DNA from: Vibrio gazogenes
Lineage (GTDB): Bacteria; Pseudomonadota; Gammaproteobacteria; Enterobacterales; Vibrionaceae
Assembly: GCF_023920225.1 (NCBI RefSeq)
Contig: NZ_CP092587.1
Location: 1,860,001 to 1,924,000, forward strand
Direction: 5' to 3'
DNA: 64,000 nucleotides
Under the pieces are notes generated by a model that had not been told where the DNA came from, ran no database searches, and was given only the letters and a program-made list of their open reading frames with translations. Both the position numbers and the translations under genes were made by a program. This document shows, piece by piece, positions 29,592 through 39,738 of the stretch. How positions within the stretch are numbered: position 1 is the stretch's first letter; every line of letters starts with the position of its first letter.

Positions 29592-30176
29592 TTAATCGCC
29601 TCCTCGCTGCTCTTTTTCGACTTGCTGATCCTGAATAATCGTCACCAGAGACGGTAAAAACTCTCGGTTGATATACGATTCACTACACCAGATTTTGGAT
29701 TTCATTAACGCTTTAGGGCAATGAAAGAACAGTGCGTCAACCGTCACTTTGACAACCAGCTTTGGCCTTGTTTTCCCATCAAGACATAACGCTCTGATGT
29801 CATCATCAACATGGATGGATGCAGTCCCTTTCACTCTCACCACATCTTCAATGTTAGCAACCATGAACAGTAACCCGACTTTGGGGTTGGTGATGAGATT
29901 GGTTAAGGTATCTAAACGGTTGTTACCGGGACTGTCCGGAAAAGCCAACGTTTTGTTGTCCAAGACTTTGACAAACCCAGCTTCGCCACCGCGGGGAGAA
30001 ATATCTAACAAACCATCTTGGTTGGTTGACGCGAGAAAAAACAGTCTGCTGTTTTCAATGAATGTGCGGGAATGCTGATCAATGTGTTGGATTTCTTTGG
30101 CAACAGCGAGTGGATGCAGCGTGCGATAAAGCTCTCTTAATTGTTCCAATGTGGTGATTTGCGTCATTTGAGGCAT
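29592..30176 (-). CDS. Pyridoxamine 5'-phosphate oxidase-like flavin-binding protein
   Basis: 194 residues with the FMN split-barrel fold. SRLFFLASTNQDGLLDISPR (about 42-61) and GNNRLDTLTNLITNPKVGLL (about 84-103) are the usual blocks of the MSMEG_1061-like branch. Its real reaction is unknown; these proteins are mostly not PdxH. Monocistronic, between the betaine genes and the siderophore operon. Confidence 0.8.
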   Translation of the reverse strand: MPQMTQITTLEQLRELYRTLHPLAVAKEIQHIDQHSRTFIENSRLFFLASTNQDGLLDISPRGGEAGFVKVLDNKTLAFPDSPGNNRLDTLTNLITNPKVGLLFMVANIEDVVRVKGTASIHVDDDIRALCLDGKTRPKLVVKVTVDALFFHCPKALMKSKIWCSESYINREFLPSLVTIIQDQQVEKEQRGGD

Positions 30177-30333
30177 TCTCTTTTGTTATCGGTCATAAAC
30201 TATTTGTAAATGATACTTAGTTTCATTTGAAATTGGTTTGCATTATCATGTTCTAACTCATAGGACAGAGTCAAATGCCATCTCGACGAGATGCACTCTT
30301 AGATATTTGCAGCCATAAACCGAAGCCAATCGA

Positions 30334-31320
30334 ATGTTAAATCTCAAAGCCGTTTTTACCGTTTTTCTTGTTTCTTTCGCGACTACGTTGAGTTGGGCAG
30401 ACGATAGCGTGACATATCCCATCAAAATTCAGCATGCCTTTGGCACGACCATCATTCAGAAAAAACCGGTGAGGGTTGCGACGGTCGCATGGGCGAACCA
30501 TGAAGTGCCGCTGGCGCTTGGTATCGTACCGGTTGGCTTTGCTGCCGCGACATTTGGCGACGATGACGGAGACGGCGTTCTGCCTTGGGTAAAAGCGCGA
30601 CTCGATGCACTTGGTGCACCAACACCGCCACTGTTCGATGAAGGGGATGGGATCGATTTCGAAGCAGTTGCTGCAACACAACCAGATGTCATTCTTGCTG
30701 CGTATTCTGGTTTGAGCCGTTCTGATTACGAAACCCTCAGCATGATTGCACCGGTGGTGGCGTACCCGAATGCACCTTGGTCGACTGACTGGCGGAGTAT
30801 GATCCGCATCAACAGTCTGGGGCTGGGAATGGCGAAAGAAGGTGAAGCGCTCATTGCAAGTATTGAGCGAGACATCGCATCGCGAACAGCGAAGTATCCG
30901 GAACTGAAGGGAAAATCGGCCATGTTTATTACCCATTTAGACCCGACCGATTTGAGTGTGGTGCACTTTTACACCGCGAACGACACACGAGTGAAATTTT
31001 TCAATGACTTAACCCTCGTCTCACCGCAAAGCATTCGTGATTTGAGTCGTTCCGGGCAGTTTTCCGGCGAAGCCAGTATTGAACGAATCGATGCATTTAA
31101 TGATGTCGATATCTTCGTCACATACGGCGGTGAAGCACTGTTAAAACCACTGTCCAATAACCCATTGATGTCAAAAATGAATGCGGTTAAGCACGGTTCA
31201 ATTGTCATGCTGGGCAATGGGCCGTTAGCCACCGCAGCCAACCCAACACCGTTATCTATATCATGGGTATTGGATGATTACCTAGAGGCGTTGGCAACGG
31301 CCGCACGCAAAACCCAATGA
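30334..31320 (+). CDS. Iron-siderophore ABC transporter, substrate-binding protein
   Basis: 328 residues. A signal peptide (about 1-22, ending SWA) precedes a class III (TroA/FepB-type) binding protein: IQHAFGTTIIQKKPVRVATV (about 31-50) and PDVILAAYSGLSRSDY are typical. It binds a ferric siderophore in the periplasm and delivers it to the two permeases behind. Its stop overlaps the next start (ATGA). The upstream interval contains an AT-rich, Fur-box-like stretch (AAATGATACTTAGTTTCATT, about 30207-30226). Confidence 0.88.
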   Translation: MLNLKAVFTVFLVSFATTLSWADDSVTYPIKIQHAFGTTIIQKKPVRVATVAWANHEVPLALGIVPVGFAAATFGDDDGDGVLPWVKARLDALGAPTPPLFDEGDGIDFEAVAATQPDVILAAYSGLSRSDYETLSMIAPVVAYPNAPWSTDWRSMIRINSLGLGMAKEGEALIASIERDIASRTAKYPELKGKSAMFITHLDPTDLSVVHFYTANDTRVKFFNDLTLVSPQSIRDLSRSGQFSGEASIERIDAFNDVDIFVTYGGEALLKPLSNNPLMSKMNAVKHGSIVMLGNGPLATAANPTPLSISWVLDDYLEALATAARKTQ

Positions 31321-32354
31321 GTTCCTCGGTTGCCAAAAACAATCCGTCAACTATGGGAAGTTTTGTGATGTCGCGCTCGGTGATTCTCGTGGCTTTCGTG
31401 ATCGTTTTATTGCTTTTGTGCCTGCTCTCTGTCGCCTTGGGGACAAGAGAAGTCACATGGGAAGAAATCATCAGCGCACTGCAAGGAAACCTAAATACGG
31501 TGGGTGAAGCCGCAGTGGCAATGCGCATTCCGCGTACCGTCTTAGCGGTCATTGCGGGTGCCTCTTTAGGCTTGTCAGGCACCGTCATGCAGGGTATCAC
31601 TCGCAATCCCCTTGCCGACCCCGGCATTCTCGGTGTAAACATTGGCGCTGCTTTTTTCGTGGTCGTGGGACTGGCTTGGTTGGGCATGAATCAGATCCAG
31701 ACTTATGTCTGGATGGCCATTTTAGGCGCGGCTCTCACCGCCGCATTTGTTTATACCATCGGCTCAATGGGACGAGGTGGCGCAACACCACTTAAGCTAG
31801 CATTAGCAGGTGCGGCAACATCAGCCGCTTTATCGTGTTTCACCATCGCAGTGGTATTGCCACGCAATGACATCGCTGGCGGAGCCAGATCCTGGCAGAT
31901 CGGCGGTGTCGGGGGGGCGACATTCGAAACCATGAGTCTCGTTTGGCCTTTCTTACTTGTCGGGTTAGTCATCACGGCATTCACTGCAAGAAAATTAAAC
32001 AGTTTAGCGCTTGGAGACGAACTCGCCGCTGGTTTGGGTGAAAACGTAGTTTTGGCTCGAAGTGCCGCCGGACTGGGGGCGGTTCTGCTCTGTGGCGCGA
32101 CCACCGCAATTTGCGGGCCTATCGGCTTTGTCGGGTTGGTCGTGCCGCATTGTTGCCGTCTGTTTGTGGGGGTGGATCATCGCTGGCTATTGCCTTTCTC
32201 TGCGGTGGGCGGTGCCAGTTTACTCCTGCTTGCAGACATTATGGGACGTATCATTTCCCGCCCCAGTGAATTATCTGTAGGCGTGGTCACTGCATTTATT
32301 GGTGCCCCATTTTTCATCTGGATTGTGCGCCGTCAGCGTGTTAGGGAATTGTGA
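31317..32354 (+). CDS. Iron-siderophore ABC transporter permease 1 (FecCD family)
   Basis: 345 residues, about ten membrane helices. Family stretches: RIPRTVLAVIAGASLGLSGT (about 63-82) followed by MQGITRNPLADPGILGV, and GPIGFVGLVVPH (about 263-274), the region contacting the ATPase. Overlaps its neighbours by 4 nt at each end, a tightly coupled operon. Confidence 0.92.
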   Translation: MSSSVAKNNPSTMGSFVMSRSVILVAFVIVLLLLCLLSVALGTREVTWEEIISALQGNLNTVGEAAVAMRIPRTVLAVIAGASLGLSGTVMQGITRNPLADPGILGVNIGAAFFVVVGLAWLGMNQIQTYVWMAILGAALTAAFVYTIGSMGRGGATPLKLALAGAATSAALSCFTIAVVLPRNDIAGGARSWQIGGVGGATFETMSLVWPFLLVGLVITAFTARKLNSLALGDELAAGLGENVVLARSAAGLGAVLLCGATTAICGPIGFVGLVVPHCCRLFVGVDHRWLLPFSAVGGASLLLLADIMGRIISRPSELSVGVVTAFIGAPFFIWIVRRQRVREL

Positions 32355-33394
32355 TGTCCGCTGAATTGCTTCTTTTACAACGAGTGAGAACGGCCCGCCA
32401 GCAACGCATGCGACGCTGGTCTTTGATCACCATAAGCTTATTGATTTTAGCGGCAGCGGCTTGGTGCTTAACGCTGGTCTTAGGTCAATCGTATACGTCT
32501 CCGTCAGTCGTCTGGAGCGTGTTACAAGGTGAAACAATCCCCGGCGCGAGTTTCACCGTCGGGTATTTGCGATTCCCCAGAGCGATGATATCGCTATTGG
32601 TCGGCATGAGTTTTGGCTTAGCCGGTGTCACATTTCAAACCATGCTACGTAACCCTTTAGCCAGCCCTGATATCGTCGGGGTGAGTTCCGGAGCCAGTGC
32701 GGCAGCAGTATTTGCCATCATTGTGCTGGATATGAATGGTTCTGCTGTTGCTATTTTTTCAATTTTGGCCGGTTTGGCTGTTGCACTGGCCGTCTATGGT
32801 CTCTCTTATAAAAATGGTGTCGCCGGGACGCGGCTGATTCTGGTCGGGATTGGTGTTTCCGCAATGATTGAAAGTTATATCGCCTATCTTCTGTCGCAAG
32901 CCTCATCTTGGGATCTGCAAGAAGCGATGCGTTGGTTAACGGGCAGCGTCAATTCCGTACAGATTGATCAAAGTATGCCACTGTTGATGTCATTGGTTAT
33001 TTTTGGCGGTCTGCTCCTGAGCCGGACAAAATCCTTAGAGGCATTACGGCTGGGCGATGACACCGCAGCGGCTCTGGGTGTCAATATCACCGTCACCCGC
33101 ATCATCGTTATAGTATGTGCTGTCGGTTTAATTGCGGTTGCCACCGCCGTGACAGGCCCTATCGCTTTTGTGGCATTTCTCTCCGGGCCAATCGCTGCGC
33201 GTATTGTCGGTTCTAACGGCACACGATTCATTCCTGCTGCACTAGTCGGGGCGGTATTAGTGTTGGCGGGCGATTACATTGGGCAGTTTCTTCTTCCAAG
33301 CCGCTATCCGGTCGGTGTGATAACGGGCGCTTTAGGAGCCCCCTACCTCATTTATCTCATTATTCGCGTGAATCGTAACGGGGGGTCTTTATGA
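32351..33394 (+). CDS. Iron-siderophore ABC transporter permease 2 (FecCD family)
   Basis: 347 residues, a paralogue of the preceding permease, forming the heterodimeric channel with it. RFPRAMISLLVGMSFGLAGV (about 74-93) then TFQTMLRNPLASPDIVGVSS and GPIAFVAFLSGPIAARIVG are the diagnostic blocks. The N-terminus is longer, with an arginine-rich cytoplasmic tail (QRVRTARQQRMRRW) before the first helix. Four-nt overlaps at both ends. Confidence 0.92.
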   Translation: MMSAELLLLQRVRTARQQRMRRWSLITISLLILAAAAWCLTLVLGQSYTSPSVVWSVLQGETIPGASFTVGYLRFPRAMISLLVGMSFGLAGVTFQTMLRNPLASPDIVGVSSGASAAAVFAIIVLDMNGSAVAIFSILAGLAVALAVYGLSYKNGVAGTRLILVGIGVSAMIESYIAYLLSQASSWDLQEAMRWLTGSVNSVQIDQSMPLLMSLVIFGGLLLSRTKSLEALRLGDDTAAALGVNITVTRIIVIVCAVGLIAVATAVTGPIAFVAFLSGPIAARIVGSNGTRFIPAALVGAVLVLAGDYIGQFLLPSRYPVGVITGALGAPYLIYLIIRVNRNGGSL

Positions 33395-34191
33395 CAAAAG
33401 CGCATGAACTTGTGGTAACGCAGTTGTCTGCCGGTTATGGCGAAAAAACGATCGTTAAAGATCTCTCGCTCAAGATAGCACCGGGAAAAATTACCTCGAT
33501 TGTCGGGGCGAATGCCTGTGGCAAGTCAACACTGTTAAAAACCCTGTCTCGTTTACTGGCCCCGTCTCAAGGGCAAGTGCTGCTTGATGGAAAATCGGTC
33601 CATCAAAGCCCGACAAGAACATTAGCGCGAACATTGGGGTTGCTGCCTCAATCTCCGATCGCCCCTGAAGGTATTACGGTTGGTGATCTCGTCAGCCGTG
33701 GGCGTCATCCGCATCATGGGATCATGTCACGCTGGCGCAAGCAAGATGATGTCGCGATCGCGAATGCGCTGGAAGTCACCAAGCTAACAGACCTGATCGA
33801 CAGAGACGTTGATGCGCTCTCCGGCGGACAGCGTCAACGCGTTTGGATTGCAATGGCGCTGGCTCAGGAGACAGATATTTTGCTGCTCGATGAACCGACG
33901 ACGTTTTTAGATGTGACGCATCAAATCGAAGTGTTGGATTTACTGGTGGATTTGAACCTGCAACGTGGCATTACCATCGTGATGGTTTTGCATGATCTCA
34001 ACTTAGCTGCCCGTTATTCAGACCATCTGCTTGCAATGATCAACGGGCAGGTTCACGCACATGGTGAGCCCAAAAAAGTGCTGACGAATGAGACCATTCA
34101 AGCAGTATTTGGTTTGAACAACCATATCATGATTGACCCGGTGTCGAATATTCCGATGATGATTCCGATCGGCCGACACAAACTGAAATAG
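33391..34191 (+). CDS. Iron-siderophore ABC transporter ATPase
   Basis: 266 residues, FepC/FhuC-type ATPase. Walker A is GANACGKST (about 38-46; the usual GPNGCGKST with Asn-Ala variation), signature LSGGQRQR (about 143-150), Walker B ILLLDEPTTFLD (about 163-174) and H-loop histidine in VLHDLN. It powers ferric-siderophore import. Its 3' end overlaps the convergent LysR gene by 65 nt. Confidence 0.93.
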   Translation: MTKAHELVVTQLSAGYGEKTIVKDLSLKIAPGKITSIVGANACGKSTLLKTLSRLLAPSQGQVLLDGKSVHQSPTRTLARTLGLLPQSPIAPEGITVGDLVSRGRHPHHGIMSRWRKQDDVAIANALEVTKLTDLIDRDVDALSGGQRQRVWIAMALAQETDILLLDEPTTFLDVTHQIEVLDLLVDLNLQRGITIVMVLHDLNLAARYSDHLLAMINGQVHAHGEPKKVLTNETIQAVFGLNNHIMIDPVSNIPMMIPIGRHKLK

Positions 34192-35113
34192 CCACCGCAG
34201 CAGAACAACGTCCACCAACACGATCTGAAAGACACGCTTGGTTGGAAAGGCACTGCAAAAATGCCATCAGTGCAGGATTATCCGACGTTTTTTTATAGAC
34301 AAAACTCAGCGGTGATGTATGTGGTACAACATCCAGCGACGTATAACAGATCATATTCGAAGACCGGGTAAAGTGGCGCTCATTGACAATTGCGACACCA
34401 TTACCGGCTGCGACCAAACCAAGCATGGTGCTTTCTCCGTGTGCCCATTGAGTGACTGCTGGTGTCCAGCCGATCTCGTGAAACAGCGCTTCTTGCCAAT
34501 CGAAGTAGTAAGGATCCACACTTCTTGGCAAGCGAACCGCCGGCAATAGGTTGAGCGCTTCAACTGTCGTTGATGGTGAGATGGTTCTCCCCCAGCTCGC
34601 AGGATAAGCCAGCACTAACTTGTCCTGAGCGATAGGTTGTACCACGTATTCTGAAGACAACTCAGAAAAGTGATACAAAAAAGCCCCGTCAATCTGGTCA
34701 AGCTCTAATCGTTTCAGCAGCACGATTGGCGTATCTGAATACACCTCAAGTTCAACGTCATGGTTATCATGGCAAAACTGGCTCACGCACTGATTCATCT
34801 CGCCCTCCCACAGCACGAAGTCATGAACGCCCAAAGCAAGAGAGCCATGCGTATGGGTAAACTGACGCACATGCTCGTTGGCGTCGTCAATTTGTCTGAT
34901 GATTGCGCCTAACTGTTTTTGATAAGCCTTTCCTGCCCGATTCAGACGTAATCCTTTCGGCTGGCGGTCAAATAACAAAACGCCCAACTCTGTTTCTAAT
35001 TCTTTGATTTTTCTTGATATGGCCGGTTGAGTAACGTGCACTTTTTGGGCGGCTAAACGAATATTTTGTGTTTCAGCGACCGCTAAAAAGTATTTGAGGT
35101 GGCGTAGCTCCAT
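34127..35113 (-). CDS. LysR-family transcriptional regulator
   Basis: 328 residues. The N-terminal winged helix (about 1-60, HLKYFLAVAETQNIRLAAQK) and the co-inducer domain (about 90-295) are intact. It lies between the ABC operon and the TonB receptor and is divergent from the latter, so siderophore-dependent control is plausible but unproven. The last ~30 residues are an unusual tail, of which about 20 are read from DNA that is also the 3' end of the ATPase gene on the other strand. Confidence 0.87.
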   Translation of the reverse strand: MELRHLKYFLAVAETQNIRLAAQKVHVTQPAISRKIKELETELGVLLFDRQPKGLRLNRAGKAYQKQLGAIIRQIDDANEHVRQFTHTHGSLALGVHDFVLWEGEMNQCVSQFCHDNHDVELEVYSDTPIVLLKRLELDQIDGAFLYHFSELSSEYVVQPIAQDKLVLAYPASWGRTISPSTTVEALNLLPAVRLPRSVDPYYFDWQEALFHEIGWTPAVTQWAHGESTMLGLVAAGNGVAIVNERHFTRSSNMICYTSLDVVPHTSPLSFVYKKTSDNPALMAFLQCLSNQACLSDRVGGRCSAAVAISVCVGRSESSSEYSTPGQS

Positions 35114-35170
35114 GAGGTTGTTTCTCTCCCGGCATCGGTTGATAACTATATATCAATTTAATTTATCACA

Positions 35171-35189
35171 AATAGTAAGCATTATCATT
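35171..35189. promoter_or_regulatory. Fur-box-like site
   Basis: AATAGTAAGCATTATCATT matches 11 of 19 positions of GATAATGATAATCATTATC by my hand count. It is about 60 nt upstream of the TonB-receptor gene and in the shared promoter region with the LysR gene, where an iron-responsive operator is expected. Confidence 0.55.
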
Positions 35190-35246
35190 TGTATTATCAA
35201 TAGTATTAAATAACAATAAAAACTAGCAGTATAGGATTATTAAAAA

Positions 35247-37400
35247 ATGGCAAATATTAGAAGTGGTAAGGCGCATTGGCGTGCAATGCACCTACTCCTC
35301 TGTTTCGTTCCTGTTCTTTCTTATTCAGGCGCTGTTTATGCGTCTGTTGATACAGAAGTGAAAGATGATCGTGTTAAAAAAGATCGTGTTAAAGAAGATC
35401 ACGCTCAAGAAGACCAGGCTTATCGTGTAAACACCATTACGGTTTATGGGCAGCCCATCGCAGAGGATGCCGATACCACAGTCGCGGAAGAATTATGGGT
35501 TGGCGGTAAAGTGGCAACCAATATTCAAGATACCCCGGCATTGCTTTCTGTTATCACCGAAAAAGAGATCAACCAGCGTAACGCAGCGACGACTGAAGAA
35601 ATTTTGCAGTATTCCCCGGGGTTGGTGACAGATTACTACGGCTCCGATGATCGCAATGACTACTTTATGATACGTGGTTATCAGGCAACCACGTATCGTG
35701 ACGGCATGACACTCGGCTCAATGCGTGGCGTGCGCGAAGACCCTTATGCTTATGAACGTGTTGAAGTCATTCGCGGGGCAAACTCGACCCTGTTTGGTCC
35801 TGCTGATCCGGGCGGCTCCGTGAACTTTGTCAGTAAAAAGCCGAAATTTAAACGCTTCGGCAGCAGCTATGTTTCCTACGACTCTTTTGATCATAAAGAA
35901 ATTGGCTTGGATTTTGGGGATACCCTGAACGAGTCGGAAACGCTCGCCTATCGCTTTACCACGAAAGTAAAAGACGGTGATCTTGAATACGATCATTCAA
36001 AAGATAACGCTCAGTTCTTCATGGGCGGGATAACATGGCAGCCATCAGTACAAACGACAGCCACCCTTATCGTTGACTATCTTGACCGAGATACCACGCC
36101 GAACAGTGGTGGTTACCCCTTGGACAGAGAATACAGCCGCAGTGAATTTTATGGTGAGCCCGATTACAACAAACACGATGTTGAACGGACGAACATTACA
36201 GCGCAAATCACACATTATTTTGACAACGGCATCTCATTCAGCGGTAACTTGCGCTATAGCAAACTCGAAGATGATTTCGGCTATGTCTATTTGTATGATT
36301 ACGAAGGAAGAACAGGTAGTGATATCGCTCGTTACTATTTCGGAACCGATACGCACTCCAAGCAACTCATTGGCAATACGATTCTGCAATACGATGCAAG
36401 TTTTGAACATATCGATAGCAGCACCTTAATCGGTTTGGAATACCGTGATGCGTCGACTCAAGATGCATCCGTTTATGGAACGACAAGCAGCATCAATATC
36501 GACAGTCCATCATATTCTGGCATGCCGACAATCGGTGCGCCTTACAGCAAAAATGATCAGGATGAGACGACAAAATCGGTTTTCATTCAGCAGAATTTAT
36601 CATGGGATGACCGATACATCCTGACATTGGGTGCTCGTCATGACTATATGGATTTAACGAGCCGTGATATCAGTAACCGCGATTCAAGTGGTGAATTCTC
36701 TGAAACATCGTTGCGCGGTGCGTTTACCGTAAAAGTGACATCAGAATGGTCAACCTATATCAGTCAGGTCGAGTCTGTTGCACCGCCAAGTATTGGCGTG
36801 AAACCGGAAAGAGGCGAGCAGCTAGAAGCGGGGGTGAAGTTTGCACCACTGAGTATGAATGCGCTGTTCTCAGCGGCGGTTTACAATCTTGAAAAGAATG
36901 ATGTGACCATGGCGATTATTCAGGGTGATGGAACCATTGAACGCGAAACCATTGGTGAAACACGTGTCCGTGGCCTCGATTTGGAAGTCAAAGCCGAAGT
37001 AACCGACAGTTTCAATGTCACGGGAGGATACTCCTACACGAAGTCGAAAGTGATTCGAGGCAGTACAAGAAGCGGTGATGTGCTAGACGGCAATGAATTC
37101 GCGACAGTCCCAAATCATAGCGCTTCTGTATGGGGTTACTACACCCTGCCCAATAAAACCATGGATATTGGTTTAGGGGCACGCTATGTAGGTACGTATT
37201 ACTTTGATGCCGCGAATAAAGGGAAAAGCGACTCGGCAACACTTTTTGATGCAGCATTTGCATACCACATGTCAAAGTCTGTTCAGTTGTCACTTCATGT
37301 ACAAAACGTAACGGATAAGCAGTATGTGGTCGGTTCAGGGACTGCAAACTACTACAACCCGGGCCGTTCGTTTAATGCATCTTTCAATTACGCTTGGTAA
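35247..37400 (+). CDS. TonB-dependent siderophore receptor
   Basis: 717 residues. A long signal peptide (about 1-33) is followed by a charged KDRV-rich spacer (about 37-60), a TonB-box-like NTITVYG, a plug domain (about 75-195, with NSTLFGPADPGGSVNFVSKK) and a 22-strand barrel ending FNASFNYAW. The plug most resembles receptors for hydroxamate siderophores such as ferrichrome or ferrioxamine; ligand not provable. It is the outer-membrane partner of the ABC operon upstream. A hairpin follows 20 nt after the stop codon. Confidence 0.9.
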   Translation: MANIRSGKAHWRAMHLLLCFVPVLSYSGAVYASVDTEVKDDRVKKDRVKEDHAQEDQAYRVNTITVYGQPIAEDADTTVAEELWVGGKVATNIQDTPALLSVITEKEINQRNAATTEEILQYSPGLVTDYYGSDDRNDYFMIRGYQATTYRDGMTLGSMRGVREDPYAYERVEVIRGANSTLFGPADPGGSVNFVSKKPKFKRFGSSYVSYDSFDHKEIGLDFGDTLNESETLAYRFTTKVKDGDLEYDHSKDNAQFFMGGITWQPSVQTTATLIVDYLDRDTTPNSGGYPLDREYSRSEFYGEPDYNKHDVERTNITAQITHYFDNGISFSGNLRYSKLEDDFGYVYLYDYEGRTGSDIARYYFGTDTHSKQLIGNTILQYDASFEHIDSSTLIGLEYRDASTQDASVYGTTSSINIDSPSYSGMPTIGAPYSKNDQDETTKSVFIQQNLSWDDRYILTLGARHDYMDLTSRDISNRDSSGEFSETSLRGAFTVKVTSEWSTYISQVESVAPPSIGVKPERGEQLEAGVKFAPLSMNALFSAAVYNLEKNDVTMAIIQGDGTIERETIGETRVRGLDLEVKAEVTDSFNVTGGYSYTKSKVIRGSTRSGDVLDGNEFATVPNHSASVWGYYTLPNKTMDIGLGARYVGTYYFDAANKGKSDSATLFDAAFAYHMSKSVQLSLHVQNVTDKQYVVGSGTANYYNPGRSFNASFNYAW

Positions 37401-37420
37401 CGCATCGTTTATTTAGTTTT

Positions 37421-37440
37421 CGAGCCGCAATCGCGGCTCG
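37421..37440. terminator. Hairpin CGAGCCGC-AATC-GCGGCTCG (copy 2), bidirectional terminator
   Basis: Identical to copy 1, with a T-rich stretch on the right and an A-rich one for the opposite strand on the left. It separates the convergent receptor and chemoreceptor genes. Confidence 0.85.
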
Positions 37441-37449
37441 TTTTAAAAT

Positions 37450-39738
37450 TTAGTTTTTTTGTTTTCTAGCGGTTTCCTGCTGCTCTACCTGAAGAATAAT
37501 TTCATCGAGCAGTGCGATAAGATCAGAGGAATATTTTTCCATATCCTGAAATAAACGATCAGCCTCAATCATGTCACCGCTTTCTTTGGCCTGAATAATT
37601 TTCTTGATGGTTGCGTGCATCTCACTATGCGGCATATCAATTGCCGCCGCAGCCGGAATGCCGCTAAATTTCTGCCGACCGACCGCGTCATACCACTGGC
37701 CAAAATGACACTCTTTATGAGAGACGATTTCTTGCTGATCCATCTGCGTTAATCCGGACAGATAACTGCGGATAATGGTTTTCCATGCCAGATGGGATGT
37801 CTTTGCCTGTTTCAATTTCTGTGCATCAGAATCACCGCCGAAACTGGTACAATATTTATTCAGTTGTTCCACATCATTGGCAATCTCCGCTGATAGTTTC
37901 GCAGTCAGAAGTGAAGAGCTGGCCGTAGTCTCGGCTAACTCATGAATTTTACTGATGTTCGCATTCACTTCATCGGAGACCTGAACTTGTTGTTCGGAGG
38001 CAGCCGCTATCTGAGTCGTCATCTCATTAATCTGCCCGACAGAGTGTTCCATCTCAGAGATTGCCCCACCGGCGACCTGAACATTATCGACACTTTGTCG
38101 AGCCTGTTCTTGACTGGACTGAATCACCACAATCGTAGCATTCACACTGTTTTCCAGAATCGTGATTTTCTGGCGGATCTCCTCCGTTGATTCCTGCGTT
38201 TTTTGTGCCAGATTTCTCACTTCACCGGCAACGACAGCAAATCCCCGTCCCTGCTCTCCCGCACGGGCAGCCTCAATTGCTGCATTCAGTGCCAATAAAT
38301 TCGTCTGTTCAGAAATATTTTGTATGACTTCGAGAATCGATGCGATTGAAGTACTGGCGTCATGAACCTGAGTACTCAGATCCCCGATCTGATGAATGGA
38401 TTCGTCCAGTTGAAGCATCTGATTGATAGCTTTTTGCAGAACTTCTTTACTGACCTGAGATTGATCATTTGCCTGCGATGTACTGTCGGCGGCCTGCACA
38501 ATATTTCGGGTAACATCATGTACCGTTGCCGTCATTTCCGTCATCGCTGTTGACACATAGGTAAGCTGATCTTTTTGTTCCTTCATCCCTTTGTCGGTTA
38601 TCACCGATTCGTTCGATAAATGCTCTGACTGGACGACCATATGATTGATCGCATCTGACATTTGGTAAAAAGTCGCCTGCAACTTATCGCAAAAACGATT
38701 GAAAACCCGGGTCAGGCTTTCTATCTCCCGAGGGCCACCTTCTTCCAGTCTGGCATCTAACCCTTGTTGTCCTTCAACCATTTTTTCGATGGCATCAATG
38801 ATGTCCTTCATCGGACGGATCGAGTAACGGGTCATCCATATCAATCCCCCTGCGACGACGAATGCACTGATCAGCCCGTATATCATCATCATCACGATAT
38901 CAGACCAAATCATCGCTTGTAACTGGGAGATACGATAGCTGACTTCAACCACCCCGATAGCTTTTCCGGAATAGTCTTTCAGCGGGAAAACTCTGATGGC
39001 CGTTTCATGACCTTGCTGCTCTGAACGGATATCCATCGTCTGACCGGAAATAACCTGCTGATATTGCTCCGGCGTCAAAACCGGCACATCTCCCGTCCGG
39101 GGAGTGACCACATCCTTCAATCCATTGTTTTTCCGGACGCGAATCGCTACATCCGTCAATTCATCTCTGAGTAAGTTCGCGAAGGTCTCCCGGTTCAATG
39201 TCATCCCGAATTCGACACTACCGACAGGTTTCCCTTCAAAACTGATCGGGGCAACATAACGCAGACCGAGCCCAGCAACACCGGCTTCAATTCCGGAGAT
39301 AGGCCGATGCGAAGTATTGACATCAACCACCGTATGGCGAAAAGACGATAAATCATCACCACTTTTTCCCGGTTTATGAACCCGGTAGAGTGAATCGGCC
39401 GGCGGAATGTGGAATTGAAACTGACTGACTCCCGATGCCCGGATATGTGGCCATTGCGCATCAAACAGCTCACTCAATTTATTCTTATCATGCTGTGCGA
39501 CGGCCTTTTGGACGTCAGGCAAAGCGGCAATCGTATCTACCGCTAACTGACTTTTGGACAGGATCGAATCGATTTGAAACTGTACCTGTTGTTCCAACCC
39601 GGCCATCTTTGTAAAAATAAAGTCATCCGATAACTGCTGAGCTAAACGCACCGCGCCCCAGATAAATAAAAAGCAGACCAAGAGAATCGACATAAAGCCT
39701 GCGGCACTAAAACGAGCAAGTAAACTGAGATGTTTCAT
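37450..39738 (-). CDS. Methyl-accepting chemotaxis protein with dCACHE-type sensor and CZB domain
   Basis: 762 residues. First membrane helix about 8-30, periplasmic Cache-like sensor (about 35-265), second helix (about 272-295), HAMP (about 298-350), signalling domain with the hairpin tip [20 protein letters not shown], and a C-terminal chemoreceptor zinc-binding domain with the motif [10 protein letters not shown] and later HSEMH. CZB domains sense zinc or hypochlorous acid in other bacteria. ATG 39738 is chosen because GAGG lies 7 nt upstream; a TTG further up would cover that site. Confidence 0.9.
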   Translation of the reverse strand: MKHLSLLARFSAAGFMSILLVCFLFIWGAVRLAQQLSDDFIFTKMAGLEQQVQFQIDSILSKSQLAVDTIAALPDVQKAVAQHDKNKLSELFDAQWPHIRASGVSQFQFHIPPADSLYRVHKPGKSGDDLSSFRHTVVDVNTSHRPISGIEAGVAGLGLRYVAPISFEGKPVGSVEFGMTLNRETFANLLRDELTDVAIRVRKNNGLKDVVTPRTGDVPVLTPEQYQQVISGQTMDIRSEQQGHETAIRVFPLKDYSGKAIGVVEVSYRISQLQAMIWSDIVMMMIYGLISAFVVAGGLIWMTRYSIRPMKDIIDAIEKMVEGQQGLDARLEEGGPREIESLTRVFNRFCDKLQATFYQMSDAINHMVVQSEHLSNESVITDKGMKEQKDQLTYVSTAMTEMTATVHDVTRNIVQAADSTSQANDQSQVSKEVLQKAINQMLQLDESIHQIGDLSTQVHDASTSIASILEVIQNISEQTNLLALNAAIEAARAGEQGRGFAVVAGEVRNLAQKTQESTEEIRQKITILENSVNATIVVIQSSQEQARQSVDNVQVAGGAISEMEHSVGQINEMTTQIAAASEQQVQVSDEVNANISKIHELAETTASSSLLTAKLSAEIANDVEQLNKYCTSFGGDSDAQKLKQAKTSHLAWKTIIRSYLSGLTQMDQQEIVSHKECHFGQWYDAVGRQKFSGIPAAAAIDMPHSEMHATIKKIIQAKESGDMIEADRLFQDMEKYSSDLIALLDEIILQVEQQETARKQKN

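Noticed and set aside
30337..30936. 199-codon frame opposite the siderophore-binding protein gene
   Set aside because: Antisense to a clear gene with signal peptide and domain; rich in Arg/His/Cys as in a shadow frame, no ribosome-binding site.
31256..31687. 143-codon frame opposite the FecCD permease (also 31751-32104)
   Set aside because: Antisense shadow of a hydrophobic gene; Pro/Thr/Ala-rich composition typical of the complement of membrane-protein codons.
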